Source: JALHMQ01 sp964616395
GTDB lineage: Bacteria; Pseudomonadota; Gammaproteobacteria; Burkholderiales; Burkholderiaceae_F
Length of the DNA: 19,124 bases
Reading direction: 5' to 3'
Assembly (NCBI GenBank): GCA_964616395.1
Contig: CAZTUT010000046.1
Location: 1 to 19,124, forward strand
A program made the position numbers and the translations under genes. The number at the start of each line of letters is the position of its first letter. The stretch's first letter is position 1. A model generated the notes under the pieces. That model worked only from the letters and a program-made list of their open reading frames with translations. It ran no database searches and was not told the origin of the DNA. This document shows positions 1 through 8,287 of the stretch, piece by piece.

Positions 1-851
1 GCGGCCAGCGAGGCGGCGCCCGCACCTTCGGCCACGTTGTGGGTGGCGCTGAACAGCAGCCGGATCGCGTCGGCAACCTGGGCGTCGGTCACTTCAACGA
101 TCCGTTCCACGTTGGCGATGATCACTTCGAGTGCGCCGGCATCGGCAACGCGGCAGGCGAGGCCATCCGCCAGTTCGGTGCTGACCGGTGCGTCGACCGG
201 CGTGCCGGCAGCGAACGACAGCGCATAGCAGCGCGCGTGCGCTGAGACCACGCCCACGATCCGCGTGCGCGGTGACAGCGCATTGCGGGCCGCGGCGCAG
301 GCGCAGATGCCCGAGCCCTGACCGACCGGCACGTAGACAACGTCCAGCCCCGGCACCGCGCGGAACAGTTCGGCCCAGTAGGTGGCCACGCCGCGCACCA
401 GCGCCGGGTGGAACGAGGCAACGAAATGCAGCCCGTCGGCCTGCGCCAGTGCCGCCGCGTGCTCGCGCGCGGCCTGAAAGTCGTCGCCGTGCTCGATCAG
501 TTCGGCGCCGAGCGCGCGCATTGCGGCGTTCTTCTCGCGCGAGTTGCCGCGCGGCACCACGACCACGCAGCGCAGACCGGCGCGGCGGGCCGCGAAGGCC
601 ATCGACTGGCCGTGATTGCCGCGGGTGGCGCCGATCACGCCGGCAACGGCGCCGCCGCGCGAGAGCGCGTCAAAGTACGTGAGGCCGCCGCGCACCTTGA
701 ACGCGCCCAGCGGCGTGTGGTTCTCGTGCTTGAGCCAGGTCTCGGTGCCCAGCGCCTGCGCCAGCATGGGCCACGCGTATTGCGGCGTGGGCGGCATAGC
801 GCGGTAGACCACGGCGGCGGCGGAGTCGATGTCTTCAAGCGTGGCCAGCAT
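1..851 (-). CDS. PLP-dependent threonine/serine dehydratase, 3' end missing
   Basis: Fold-type II pyridoxal-phosphate enzyme of the threonine dehydratase family, expected to deaminate L-threonine (or serine) to the 2-oxo acid in the cytoplasm. The first 283 residues are visible; the C-terminus lies off the left edge. The start is the ATG at 849-851. Visible motifs are the PLP-lysine segment GAFKVRGG with Lys52, the substrate loop TRGNHGQS at about 76-83, and the phosphate-binding Gly loop VGQGSGI near 176-182. The N-terminal part (MPPTPQYAWPMLAQALG, then KHENHTP) is of the short catalytic-only type, but a C-terminal ACT domain cannot be excluded because the end is not seen. It is transcribed divergently from the copper chaperone. 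Whether the true substrate is threonine, serine or a hydroxyamino acid such as 3-hydroxyaspartate cannot be read from the sequence. Confidence 0.9.
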   Translation of the reverse strand, partial: MLATLEDIDSAAAVVYRAMPPTPQYAWPMLAQALGTETWLKHENHTPLGAFKVRGGLTYFDALSRGGAVAGVIGATRGNHGQSMAFAARRAGLRCVVVVPRGNSREKNAAMRALGAELIEHGDDFQAAREHAAALAQADGLHFVASFHPALVRGVATYWAELFRAVPGLDVVYVPVGQGSGICACAAARNALSPRTRIVGVVSAHARCYALSFAAGTPVDAPVSTELADGLACRVADAGALEVIIANVERIVEVTDAQVADAIRLLFSATHNVAEGAGAASLA

Positions 852-975
852 GAGGGCGCAATTCGTTCAGGGCGAAGGCGAGCACTCTAGCCGAGCGGCG
901 CCTTGCTTGCGCGTGGCGCGGCCGCGCCGGTTGCGTGGCGGCGCTAAAGTTCCGTCTTTGAGATGGAGTTCGCAG
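852..975. promoter_or_regulatory. Divergent intergenic region with weak -10-like boxes
   Basis: This 124-bp spacer separates two divergent genes, so it should hold both promoters. On the plus strand a TAAAGT box (942-947) lies about 28 bp before the chaperone ATG. On the minus strand a TAGAGT box (reading from about 892 toward 887) precedes the dehydratase. Both match the -10 consensus at 4 of 6 positions. I see no convincing -35 element for either, and no clear operator or copper-responsive palindrome. Confidence 0.3.
965..968 (+). promoter_or_regulatory. Ribosome-binding site of the PCu(A)C gene
   Basis: GGAG seven bases before the ATG at 976. It decides the start: the same frame stays open upstream to about 829, but that extension is Arg-rich and would place the signal peptide internally. 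Confidence 0.75.
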
Positions 976-1431
976 ATGCGCTGGTCTTGTGTTTTGCCGC
1001 TGGCGGCGGTGCTGGGTCTGGCTTCAACGGCCACGCTGGCGCAGGTCACGGTCAGTGAGCCCTGGGTGCGCGGTACCGTGGAATCGCAGATGGCCACCGG
1101 CGCCTTCATGCGCCTGACTGCCGCCACCGACGCGCGGCTGCTCGGCGCCCGTTCGCCGGTGGCCGGCATCGTCGAGATTCACGAGATGGCGCTGGAGAAC
1201 AACGTGATGCGGATGCGCGAGATCAGCCGGCTCGATCTGCCGGCCGGCCGCACCGTGGAATTGCGCCCCGGTGGCTATCACGTGATGCTGCTGGACCTCA
1301 AGCGCACGCTGAAGCCCGGCGAGGAAGTGCCGATCACGCTGGAGATCGAGCAGGGTGGCAAGCGCATGTCGGTGCAGGTCAAGGCAATCGTCCGTCCGCT
1401 GACCTCTGCCACCACCGCGCCCAAGCACTGA
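976..1431 (+). CDS. Periplasmic copper chaperone, PCu(A)C family
   Basis: Small secreted copper(I) carrier (DUF461/PCu(A)C), 151 residues. Family members deliver copper in the periplasm, mainly to the CuA or CuB centre of cytochrome oxidases. Residues 1-22 form a typical Sec signal peptide with a hydrophobic core and an Ala-Leu-Ala cleavage site before Gln23. The mature protein carries the full metal-binding pattern His69-x-Met71, Met80, His102-x-Met104, with exactly the H-x10-M-x21-H-x-M spacing of the family. The start is set by the GGAG at 965-968 and by the signal peptide. The gene appears monocistronic: a strong terminator follows 38 bp after the stop. No SCO1/SenC-like or oxidase gene is visible next to it, so its partner cannot be named here. 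Confidence 0.93.
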   Translation: MRWSCVLPLAAVLGLASTATLAQVTVSEPWVRGTVESQMATGAFMRLTAATDARLLGARSPVAGIVEIHEMALENNVMRMREISRLDLPAGRTVELRPGGYHVMLLDLKRTLKPGEEVPITLEIEQGGKRMSVQVKAIVRPLTSATTAPKH

Positions 1432-1455
1432 AGAACGGCGCTGCGCCGCTAGAAT
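1428..1455 (+). promoter_or_regulatory. Possible promoter for the ABC exporter operon
   Basis: A TAGAAT box (1450-1455, 5 of 6 to the -10 consensus) has a weak CTGAAG -35-like element (1428-1433, 3 of 6) 16 bp upstream, overlapping the chaperone stop codon. Transcription from it would start near 1462 and run at once through the terminator hairpin at 1469-1495, so the box is either fortuitous or drives an attenuated leader. Confidence 0.3.
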
Positions 1456-1468
1456 CTGGTTATTCACA

Positions 1469-1495
1469 GGCCGCGGCGTTTGCCGCGGCCTTTTT
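1469..1495 (+). terminator. Rho-independent terminator after the copper chaperone gene
   Basis: A perfect 9-bp GC-only stem (GGCCGCGGC at 1469-1477 with GCCGCGGCC at 1482-1490), a four-base GTTT loop and a T5 tract (1491-1495). It ends the chaperone transcript 38 bp after its stop and lies only 11 bp before the GTG start of the ABC gene. Confidence 0.9.
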
Positions 1496-1506
1496 CGTCT
1501 GCCGCC

Positions 1507-3411
1507 GTGTCTGATCCGCTCCCGCTCCCAACGCAATCGCTGCACCGGCTGATCGCCGGTTTCGTGCGGCGGCATGGGCGCGCGTACATCGGCTCGGGTC
1601 TGATGCTGGTCGGCGTGGCTGTGCTGACGGTACTGATCCCGCGGCAGGTGGGCCGCGTGATCGACGGTCTGGTCGATGGCTCGGTGCGCGGCGAGGCGGC
1701 GCTGTTACAGGTGCTGCTGATCGTGGCGATGGGCGTGGCCATCTATTTCCTGCGCGTGGGCTGGCGCCTGGTGCTCTTCTCCGCTGCGTACCGGCTCGGC
1801 GTGGAACTGCGCACGCGGCTGTATCGGCGCTTTGCCGAACAGGGGCCGCCATTCTTCCGCCGCCAGCGCACCGGCGACCTGATGGCGCGCGCCACCAACG
1901 ATGTCGATGCAGTGGAGATGGCCGCCGGCGAAGCGTTCCTCGCGGCCTTCGACGGCACGCTGACGCTGGTGCTGGTGGTGGCGATGATGACGCTGGGCAT
2001 CGACTGGCGGCTCGGGCTGGTGGCGCTGCTGCCGTTTCCGCTGATGGCGCTGGCGTTCTGGGTGATCTCGCGGCGCGTGCACGATGCCTGGGCCGACTCG
2101 CTGGCGCGCTTCTCCGCGCTCAACGAGCACGTGCAGGAGACGGTGGCCGGCGTGCGCACGCTGCGTGCGCTCGGCCTCGAACAGCGCACCGAGCGCGACT
2201 TTGCCGACCGTGCCGGCGCGGCTGCGCAGTCCAGCTTCGAGGCGCAGCGCTGGGAGTCGGCCTACGAGCCGGCGGTCGGCCTGACACTGACCGCGGCCAC
2301 CGTGCTTACGCTGTCGCTGGGCGGCTGGCTGGTCTGGCAGCGCGAGCTGACGGTCGGCCAGTTGACCGCCTTCACGATGTACCTGGGTCAGCTGATCTGG
2401 CCAATGTTCGCGGCCGGCTGGGTGCTGTCGCTGCTGGAACGCGGCAAGGCGGCCTGGACCCGGCTGGCGGCGGTGCTGGAGGCGCCGCTGAGCGTGGCCG
2501 ACACCGGCACATTGACGCAGGCGCCGCGCGGCGAGCTGTGTTTCGACCGTGTGAGCTTCCGTCACCCGCGCAGCGACGAAGCGGCCACGACAGCGCCGGA
2601 CGCGGCGCGGGATGCGCAATCGGCAACCGGGTCTGCTGCGCAGGCCGCTTCCGCGTCGGTGGCTCCGCTGGCGGCCCGGTCGGCTGCGCTGTCGGACATC
2701 AGCTTCACGCTGGCGCCGGGGCAGACGCTGGGCATCGTTGGGCCGACCGGCGCCGGCAAGACCACGCTGCTGGCGCTGCTGCAGCGGCAGGTGGCGCCGG
2801 AAAGCGGGTCGATCCGCTGGGGTGGCGAGCCGATCGAGCACTACCGGCTGGCGGCGCTGCGCGGTGCGATTGCCTGGGTGCCGCAGGAGGCGTTCCTGTT
2901 CTCGGCCAGCATTGCCGACAACATCGCGCTGGCGCGGCCGCAGTCGACCCGCGCCGAGATCGAGGCGGTGGCGCGCACCGCCGCGCTGCACGACGACGTG
3001 CTGCGCTTTGCCGAGGGCTATGAGACGCGGGTGGGCGAGAAGGGCGTCACGCTGTCGGGCGGGCAGCGGCAGCGGGTGGCAATCGCCCGCGCGCTGCTGG
3101 CGCAGGCCGAGCAGGCGGCCGACGACGCGCCGCTGCTGCTGCTCGACGATGCGCTGAGCGCGGTCGACACCGGCACCGAGACCCGCATCCTCGACTGCCT
3201 GCGCGGCACGCTGGCGGCCGGCGGCGCCCGGCGTGGCGCGATCATCGTCAGCCACCGGTTGAGCGCGGTGGTCGATGCCGACCAGATCCTGGTGCTGCGC
3301 GAGGGCCGCGTGACCGAGCGCGGCACGCACGCGCAACTGCTGGCGCTGGATGGCTGGTACGCCAGCCAGTGGCGCTACCAGCAGTTGCAGGCCAGCCTGG
3401 ATGCCGACTGA
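1507..3411 (+). CDS. ABC exporter half-transporter, MdlA-like, with non-canonical catalytic site
   Basis: Type IV (B-type) ABC exporter subunit, 634 residues: a six-helix membrane domain (about 15-310) followed by a nucleotide-binding domain. Walker A is GPTGAGKTT with Lys418, the signature is LSGGQRQR at 516-523, Walker B is LLLLDD and the H-loop His is 583. The usual catalytic Glu after Walker B is Asp548, as in MdlA-type halves of heterodimeric exporters. An Ala/Ser-rich stretch of about 33 residues (359-391) is inserted early in the nucleotide-binding domain, between the FRHP strand and LSDISF. The GTG at 1507 is the first usable start after the terminator, although no good ribosome-binding site precedes it; an upstream TTG at 1480 would lie inside the terminator. 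The substrate is unknown; family members export lipids, peptides or drugs. Confidence 0.9.
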   Translation: MSDPLPLPTQSLHRLIAGFVRRHGRAYIGSGLMLVGVAVLTVLIPRQVGRVIDGLVDGSVRGEAALLQVLLIVAMGVAIYFLRVGWRLVLFSAAYRLGVELRTRLYRRFAEQGPPFFRRQRTGDLMARATNDVDAVEMAAGEAFLAAFDGTLTLVLVVAMMTLGIDWRLGLVALLPFPLMALAFWVISRRVHDAWADSLARFSALNEHVQETVAGVRTLRALGLEQRTERDFADRAGAAAQSSFEAQRWESAYEPAVGLTLTAATVLTLSLGGWLVWQRELTVGQLTAFTMYLGQLIWPMFAAGWVLSLLERGKAAWTRLAAVLEAPLSVADTGTLTQAPRGELCFDRVSFRHPRSDEAATTAPDAARDAQSATGSAAQAASASVAPLAARSAALSDISFTLAPGQTLGIVGPTGAGKTTLLALLQRQVAPESGSIRWGGEPIEHYRLAALRGAIAWVPQEAFLFSASIADNIALARPQSTRAEIEAVARTAALHDDVLRFAEGYETRVGEKGVTLSGGQRQRVAIARALLAQAEQAADDAPLLLLDDALSAVDTGTETRILDCLRGTLAAGGARRGAIIVSHRLSAVVDADQILVLREGRVTERGTHAQLLALDGWYASQWRYQQLQASLDAD

Positions 3412-3418
3412 GCCCACG

Positions 3419-5215
3419 ATGGCCGACCGCGATTCCGCCCCCCATCCCGACCTGCAGACCGCCGCGCCTGGCGAACGGCGGCGGGCGCTGTCTCTGCTGT
3501 GGCGCGCCGCGCGGCCGGACCGGCGCCAGCTGGTGCTGGCCACGCTGTTCCTGGCGCTGGCCGGCGTGCTGGAGGCGGCCGGCCCGATCCTGGGCAAGCA
3601 CTTCATCGACCGCCACCTGGTGCCGGCGCTGACCAGCGGAACCGCGCCCGACTGGCATGCGGTCGCGCTGCTGATCGCCGGCATGCTGGCCTGCGGCTGG
3701 GTGGCGACGACGATCCGCTACTTCCAGCTGGTGCGCCTGGCGGGCCTGGCCATGCGCTCGGTACGCCGGCTGCGCGAGTGGGTCTACGGCCACGTGCTGG
3801 GCCTGCCGATGAGCTTCTTCGACCGCGCGATCACCGGCCAGCTGGTCAGCCGGATCACCAACGACACCGAGGCGGTCAAGCAGCTGTACACGCAGGTGCT
3901 GTTCGAGGTGCTGTACGGCGCCACCGTGCTGCTGGGCGTGATCATCGCCATGCTGTGGCTCGACTGGCGACTGCTGCTGGTGCTGCTGCTGCTGGTGCCG
4001 GCGGCGGTGGCGATCGTCTGGGGCTACCAGCGGCTGTCGGCGGCGGCGGTCACGCGCTCGCGCGAGCTGCGCAGCGACATCAATGCGCAGTCGGCCGAGG
4101 GCATCGCCGGCATGGCGGTGCTGCAGGCCAGCGGCGCGCAGCAGCGCTTCGCGCAGCGCTTTGCCGACACCAACGAGGCGCACTACGCGGCGCGCATGGG
4201 CGAGATCCGCGCCAACGCGTGGCTGCTGCGGCCGGCGCTCGATCTGGTCGAGATCCTGCTGATCGCGGCGGTGATCGCGGCGGTGGGCAGCGGGCACGTG
4301 GTCGGCATCGAGGTCGGTCTGCTGTACGCGTTCATCGCCTACATGCAGCGCGTGACCGAGCCGATGATCCAGGTGACGATGCAGTTCTCGATGCTGCAGC
4401 AGTCGATGATCGCGGCCAGCCGCGTCAACACGCTGCTGAACGAAGACGCTGGCGCGAAGCCGACGGCAGACCGCAACATCGGCGATGGCAGTCTGTCGCT
4501 GCGCGATGTCAGCTTCGGCTACGACGCGCGCGAGCCGGTGCTGCACGACGTCCGGTTGCAGTTCGATGCCGGCGGCTTCTACGGCATCGTGGGCCACACC
4601 GGCAGCGGCAAGAGCACGCTGCTGTCGCTGCTGCTGCGCTTCTACGCGCCGCAGTCGGGCCGGATCGAGATCGGTGGCGTTGCGCTCGACCAGATCGGCG
4701 ACGAGGCGTTCCGGCGCGAGGTCGGACTGGTGCCGCAGGAGCCGTTCCTGCTGGCGGCCAGCGCGCGCGAGAACATCGACATGGGCCGCGGCCTCGATGA
4801 GGCGGCCATCGTGGCGGCCGCCCGCGCGGCGCGGGTGCACGACGTGATCGTGGCCCTGGAGCAGGGCTATGACACGCCGCTGGGCGAGGGCGGGGCGCGG
4901 CTGAGTTCGGGGCAGAAGCAACTGGTCGCGCTGGCCCGCGCACTGGCGGGCGCGCCGCGCATCCTGTTCCTCGACGAGGCGACTAGCCGGATCGACAGCG
5001 AGACCGAGCGCCAGGTGGCAGCGGCGCTCGATGAGCTGCGCGGCCGCGTCACGGTGATCGCGATCGCGCACCGGCTGTCGACGATCCGCGCGGCCGACCG
5101 GATCGTCGTGCTCAACCATGGTCGCGTGGCCGAGCTGGGCACGCATGACGAGCTGATGACGCACGACGGCGGCATCTATCAGCGGCTGTACCTGTTGCAG
5201 CAGATTGGCGACTGA
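3419..5215 (+). CDS. ABC exporter half-transporter, MdlB-like, canonical catalytic site
   Basis: Partner half of the exporter, 598 residues from the ATG at 3419, with a six-helix membrane domain (about 30-330) and a nucleotide-binding domain. Walker A is GHTGSGKST with Lys398, the signature is LSSGQKQ from 495, Walker B ends in catalytic Glu520, and the H-loop His is 551. The canonical Glu here and Asp in the upstream subunit match the known asymmetry of heterodimeric exporters, so the two proteins probably form one transporter with one degenerate and one active ATP site. An in-frame ATG at 3401, overlapping the upstream stop by 11 bases, is an equally possible start (six residues longer); neither has a clear ribosome-binding site, which fits translational coupling. 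The stop overlaps the start of the following permease gene. Confidence 0.9.
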   Translation: MADRDSAPHPDLQTAAPGERRRALSLLWRAARPDRRQLVLATLFLALAGVLEAAGPILGKHFIDRHLVPALTSGTAPDWHAVALLIAGMLACGWVATTIRYFQLVRLAGLAMRSVRRLREWVYGHVLGLPMSFFDRAITGQLVSRITNDTEAVKQLYTQVLFEVLYGATVLLGVIIAMLWLDWRLLLVLLLLVPAAVAIVWGYQRLSAAAVTRSRELRSDINAQSAEGIAGMAVLQASGAQQRFAQRFADTNEAHYAARMGEIRANAWLLRPALDLVEILLIAAVIAAVGSGHVVGIEVGLLYAFIAYMQRVTEPMIQVTMQFSMLQQSMIAASRVNTLLNEDAGAKPTADRNIGDGSLSLRDVSFGYDAREPVLHDVRLQFDAGGFYGIVGHTGSGKSTLLSLLLRFYAPQSGRIEIGGVALDQIGDEAFRREVGLVPQEPFLLAASARENIDMGRGLDEAAIVAAARAARVHDVIVALEQGYDTPLGEGGARLSSGQKQLVALARALAGAPRILFLDEATSRIDSETERQVAAALDELRGRVTVIAIAHRLSTIRAADRIVVLNHGRVAELGTHDELMTHDGGIYQRLYLLQQIGD

Positions 5216-6218
5216 TGGCGGCCGGCGTGCTGTTCGCGCTCGCGGCCGGGCTGCTCTGGGGGCTGGTGTTCGTGGTGCCCTTGCTGCTGCCCGACGTCTC
5301 GCCGGCGCTGCTGTCGGCCGGGCGCTACCTGGCGTTCGGTCTGATCGCGCTGCCGCTGGCGTGGTTCGATCGCGCGGCGCTGCGCGACCTGTCGCGCGCC
5401 GACTGGATCGAGGCGCTGCGGCTGGCGCTGGTGGGCAACCTGCTGTACTACCTGCTGCTGTCGGCGGCGATCCAGAGCGCCGGTGCGCCGCTGCCGACGA
5501 TGATCATCGGCAGCCTGCCGGTGGTGATCGCGATTGCCGCCAACCTGCGGGCCGGCAGCCGGCCGGGGGCGCCGCGCGCCGAGCGGTTGCCGTGGCGGGT
5601 ACTGGCGCCGTCGCTGCTGCTGATCGGCGTGGGCGTGGCGCTAGTTCATCACGCCGAGTTCGTGGCGGCGTCGGACTCCCCCGCGAACGACAATCGCGCG
5701 GCGCTCTGGGGCGGCCTGCTGGCGCTCGGCGCGGTGGTCTGCTGGACCTGGTATCCGCTGCGCAACGGCGAATGGTTGCGTGCGAACCCGGCGCGGCGGC
5801 CCGCGACCTGGGCGACCGCGCAGGGTCTGGCCACGCTGCCGCTGGCGGCCGTGGCGCTGCTCGGCGTCGTGCTCACCGAGGCGTGGCGCGGGCAGCCGCT
5901 GGCGGAGGCCGTGCTGACCGCCGATCCGCTGCGATTCGTGCTGCTGATGCTGGCCACCGGCCTGCTGGCCTCGTGGCTCGGCACGCTGTGCTGGAACGAA
6001 GCCAGCCAGCGCCTGCCGACCTCGCTGGCCGGGCAACTGATCGTGTTCGAGACGCTGGCGGCCCTGGCGTTTGCCTACCTGCTGCGCGGTGCGTGGCCGG
6101 TGCCGGCGGCAGCACTTGGCATCGCGGCGCTGGTGGCCGGGGTACTGGTCGGGGTACGCAGCGGCCAGGCGGCGGGGTTGAAAGCCGGCCCGGCGGCCGC
6201 ATCTGACGCGCGTCAGGG
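5215..6218 (+). CDS. DMT-superfamily (EamA) permease, 3' end lost in the assembly gap
   Basis: Drug/metabolite transporter with two EamA repeats and about ten predicted transmembrane helices. The first repeat starts LFALAAGLLWGLVFVVPLLL near residue 6; the second starts GGLLALGAVVCWTWYPL near 165, and LFWNE-like LCWNEASQRLP lies near 258. The ATG overlaps the stop of the ABC subunit by one base (TGATG), so it is probably translated as part of that operon. Some 334 residues are readable before the N run, already longer than the usual 290-310, and the last 25 or so are a polar/Ala-rich tail, so only a few codons and the stop are likely missing. The substrate is unknown; relatives export amino acids, purines or other metabolites. 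The reading frame continuing across the N run is an artefact of the gap. Confidence 0.85.
6203..6216. repeat. Perfect 14-bp palindrome at the edge of the gap
   Basis: CTGACGCGCGTCAG is its own reverse complement and ends two bases before the N run. It lies inside the tail of the permease reading frame. It could be part of a terminator cut by the gap, or just a chance GC-rich palindrome. Confidence 0.5.
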
Positions 6219-6318
6219 NNNNNNNNNNNNNNNNNNNNNNNNNNNNNNNNNNNNNNNNNNNNNNNNNNNNNNNNNNNNNNNNNNNNNNNNNNNNNNNNNN
6301 NNNNNNNNNNNNNNNNNN
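6219..6318. other. Assembly gap (100 N)
   Basis: Exactly 100 undetermined bases, the usual placeholder for a scaffold join of unknown length. It hides the end of the permease gene and most of the htpG promoter region; the real distance between them is unknown. Confidence 0.98.
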
Positions 6319-6356
6319 GCGACCGCCTGCAACAATTTGATGAACTTGCGAACTTC

Positions 6357-6361
6357 AAGGA
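6357..6361 (+). promoter_or_regulatory. Ribosome-binding site of htpG
   Basis: AAGGA six bases before the ATG at 6368, fixing the start of htpG. The 38 bases between the gap and this site show no clear sigma-32 or sigma-70 promoter; it may lie in the gap. Confidence 0.75.
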
Positions 6362-6367
6362 TCGACG

Positions 6368-8287
6368 ATGGGTGCGACCGACGCCACGATCAAGCAGACA
6401 CTGGGCTTCCAGACCGAGGTGAAGCAACTGCTTCACCTGATGATTCACTCGCTGTACAGCAACAAGGAAATCTTCCTGCGCGAGCTGGTCAGCAACGCGT
6501 CCGATGCCTGCGACAAGCTGCGCTTCGAAGCCATTGCCTCGCCGGCGCTGCTGGGCGATGACGCCGAGCTGGGCATCGTCGTTGCGTACGACGCCGCGGC
6601 CCGCACGCTGACGATTTCCGACAACGGCATCGGCCTGAGCCGCGACGAGGCGATCGCGCATCTGGGCACGATCGCCAAGAGCGGCACGCGCGAGTTCTTC
6701 GCCAGCCTGACCGGCGACCAGCAGAAGGATGCGCAGCTGATCGGCCAGTTCGGTGTGGGCTTCTATTCCAGCTTCATCGTGGCCGACCGCGTGACCGTGG
6801 TGTCGCGCCGCGCCGGGCTGCCGGCCGATCAGGCGATCCGCTGGGAAAGCGAGGGCGCCGGCGACTTCACGATCGAGCCGGCCACGCGCGAGCGCCGCGG
6901 CACCGACGTGATCCTGCACCTGAAGGACGGCGAGGACGAGCTGCTGTCCGGCTGGCGGCTGAAGTCGATCCTGACGCGTTACTCCGACCACATCGCCACG
7001 CCGATCCGGATGGCGAAGGAAGAGTGGGACGCCGAGCGCAACACCCACGTGGCCAAGGACGAGCTGGAGACCGTCAACCAGGCCAGCGCGCTGTGGGCGC
7101 GGGCGCGCGCCGACATCAGCGACGAGCAGTACAAGGAGTTCTACCGCCATGTGAGTCACGACTTCGGCGAGCCGCTGGCGTGGACCCACAATCGCGTCGA
7201 GGGCAAGCAGGAGTACATCCAGTTGTTGTACCTGCCGTCCAAGGCGCCGTTTGACCTGTGGGACCGCAGCCAGCGCCATGGCATCAAGCTGTACGTGAAG
7301 CGCGTGTTCATCATGGACGACGCCGAGCAGCTGATGCCGCCCTACCTGCGCTTTGTGCGCGGCGTCATCGACTCGGCCGATCTGCCGCTGAACGTCAGCC
7401 GCGAGATCCTGCAGGAGTCGCGCGATGTGAAGGCGATCCGCGAGGGGTCGACCAAGCGCGTGCTCGGGCTGCTGGAAGACCTGGCCGAAAACCGCAAGGA
7501 CGATTACGCGAAATTCTGGGCTGAGTTCGGCCAGGTGCTGAAGGAAGGGCTGGGCGACGACTTTGCCAACCGCGAGCGGCTGGCGAAGCTGCTGCGCTTT
7601 GCCTCCACGACGAGCGACGGCGCGCAGACGGTGGCGCTGGCCGACTACGTGGCGCGTCTGAAGGAAGGCCAGAAGGCGATCTACTACCTGACCGCCGATA
7701 CGCCGGCCGCGGCGGCGGCCTCGCCGCACCTGGAGATCTTCCGTAAGAAGGGCGTGGAGGTTCTGCTGCTGACCGATCGCGTCGACGAGTGGATGCTGTC
7801 GCATCTGCGTGAATTCGACGGCAAGTCGCTGGTCTCGGTGGCCAAGGGCGACCTCGACCTCGGCGACCTGGCCGACGCCTCGGAAAAAGAAGCGCAGGCG
7901 CGGGTGGCCGACGAGTACAAGGAGCTGGTGGCCCGGGTCAAGGCGGCGCTCGGCGAGCGGGTCAAGGAGGTCCGCGTAACGCTGCGGCTGACCGACTCGC
8001 CAGCCTGCGTGGTCGTGGACCGCGACGCGATGAGCCAGCATCTGCAGCGGCTGCTGAAGGCGGCCGGGCAGGGCGCGCCGGCGGCGCCGGCGGCGCCGAT
8101 CCTGGAACTGAACCCCGAGCATCCGCTGGTGCAGCGCCTCAAGGGCGAGGCCGACGACCGGCTCGCCGACTGGGCCGCGCTGCTGCTGGAGCAGGCCACG
8201 CTGGCCGAAGGCGGCGCGCTCGATGATCCGGCTGGCTTTGTGCGGCGCATCAACCGGATGCTGCTGGATGGCGGTCGCCCCGCCTGA
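6368..8287 (+). CDS. htpG: Molecular chaperone HtpG (bacterial Hsp90)
   Basis: Cytosolic ATP-dependent chaperone of 639 residues, close to the usual length (E. coli about 624). The N-terminal GHKL ATPase has all family motifs: ELVSNASDACDKLRF with the ATP-site Asn/Asp, DNGIGLSRDE, the lid GTIAKSGTREF and GQFGVGFYSSFIVAD. The middle domain includes LYLPSKAPFDLW, KLYVKRVFIMDD and SADLPLNVSREILQESRDVK with its catalytic-loop Arg. The C-terminal dimerisation domain ends HPLVQRLKGEADDRL and following helices. A short Ala/Pro stretch near 570 is encoded by a 9-bp repeat (8076-8099). The start is supported by AAGGA at 6357-6361. The gene probably begins a new transcript after the gap, and the next gene overlaps its 3' end. 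Confidence 0.98.
   Translation: MGATDATIKQTLGFQTEVKQLLHLMIHSLYSNKEIFLRELVSNASDACDKLRFEAIASPALLGDDAELGIVVAYDAAARTLTISDNGIGLSRDEAIAHLGTIAKSGTREFFASLTGDQQKDAQLIGQFGVGFYSSFIVADRVTVVSRRAGLPADQAIRWESEGAGDFTIEPATRERRGTDVILHLKDGEDELLSGWRLKSILTRYSDHIATPIRMAKEEWDAERNTHVAKDELETVNQASALWARARADISDEQYKEFYRHVSHDFGEPLAWTHNRVEGKQEYIQLLYLPSKAPFDLWDRSQRHGIKLYVKRVFIMDDAEQLMPPYLRFVRGVIDSADLPLNVSREILQESRDVKAIREGSTKRVLGLLEDLAENRKDDYAKFWAEFGQVLKEGLGDDFANRERLAKLLRFASTTSDGAQTVALADYVARLKEGQKAIYYLTADTPAAAAASPHLEIFRKKGVEVLLLTDRVDEWMLSHLREFDGKSLVSVAKGDLDLGDLADASEKEAQARVADEYKELVARVKAALGERVKEVRVTLRLTDSPACVVVDRDAMSQHLQRLLKAAGQGAPAAPAAPILELNPEHPLVQRLKGEADDRLADWAALLLEQATLAEGGALDDPAGFVRRINRMLLDGGRPA

Noticed and set aside
1705..3684. 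Long minus-strand open frame opposite the ABC genes (likewise 3248-5164, 5873-8122, 13085-14902)
   Set aside because: Low-complexity Arg/His/Gln-rich translations that mirror the codon pattern of the genes on the other strand; one even crosses the N run. Typical of high-GC DNA.
6186..6367. Permease and htpG read as one continuous frame across the N run
   Set aside because: The frame is an artefact of translating N; the htpG start is fixed by its AAGGA site and protein family, and the frames differ.
8076..8099. 9-bp GC-rich tandem repeat in htpG
   Set aside because: It only encodes a short Ala/Pro linker in the C-terminal domain, with no sign of expansion or function.
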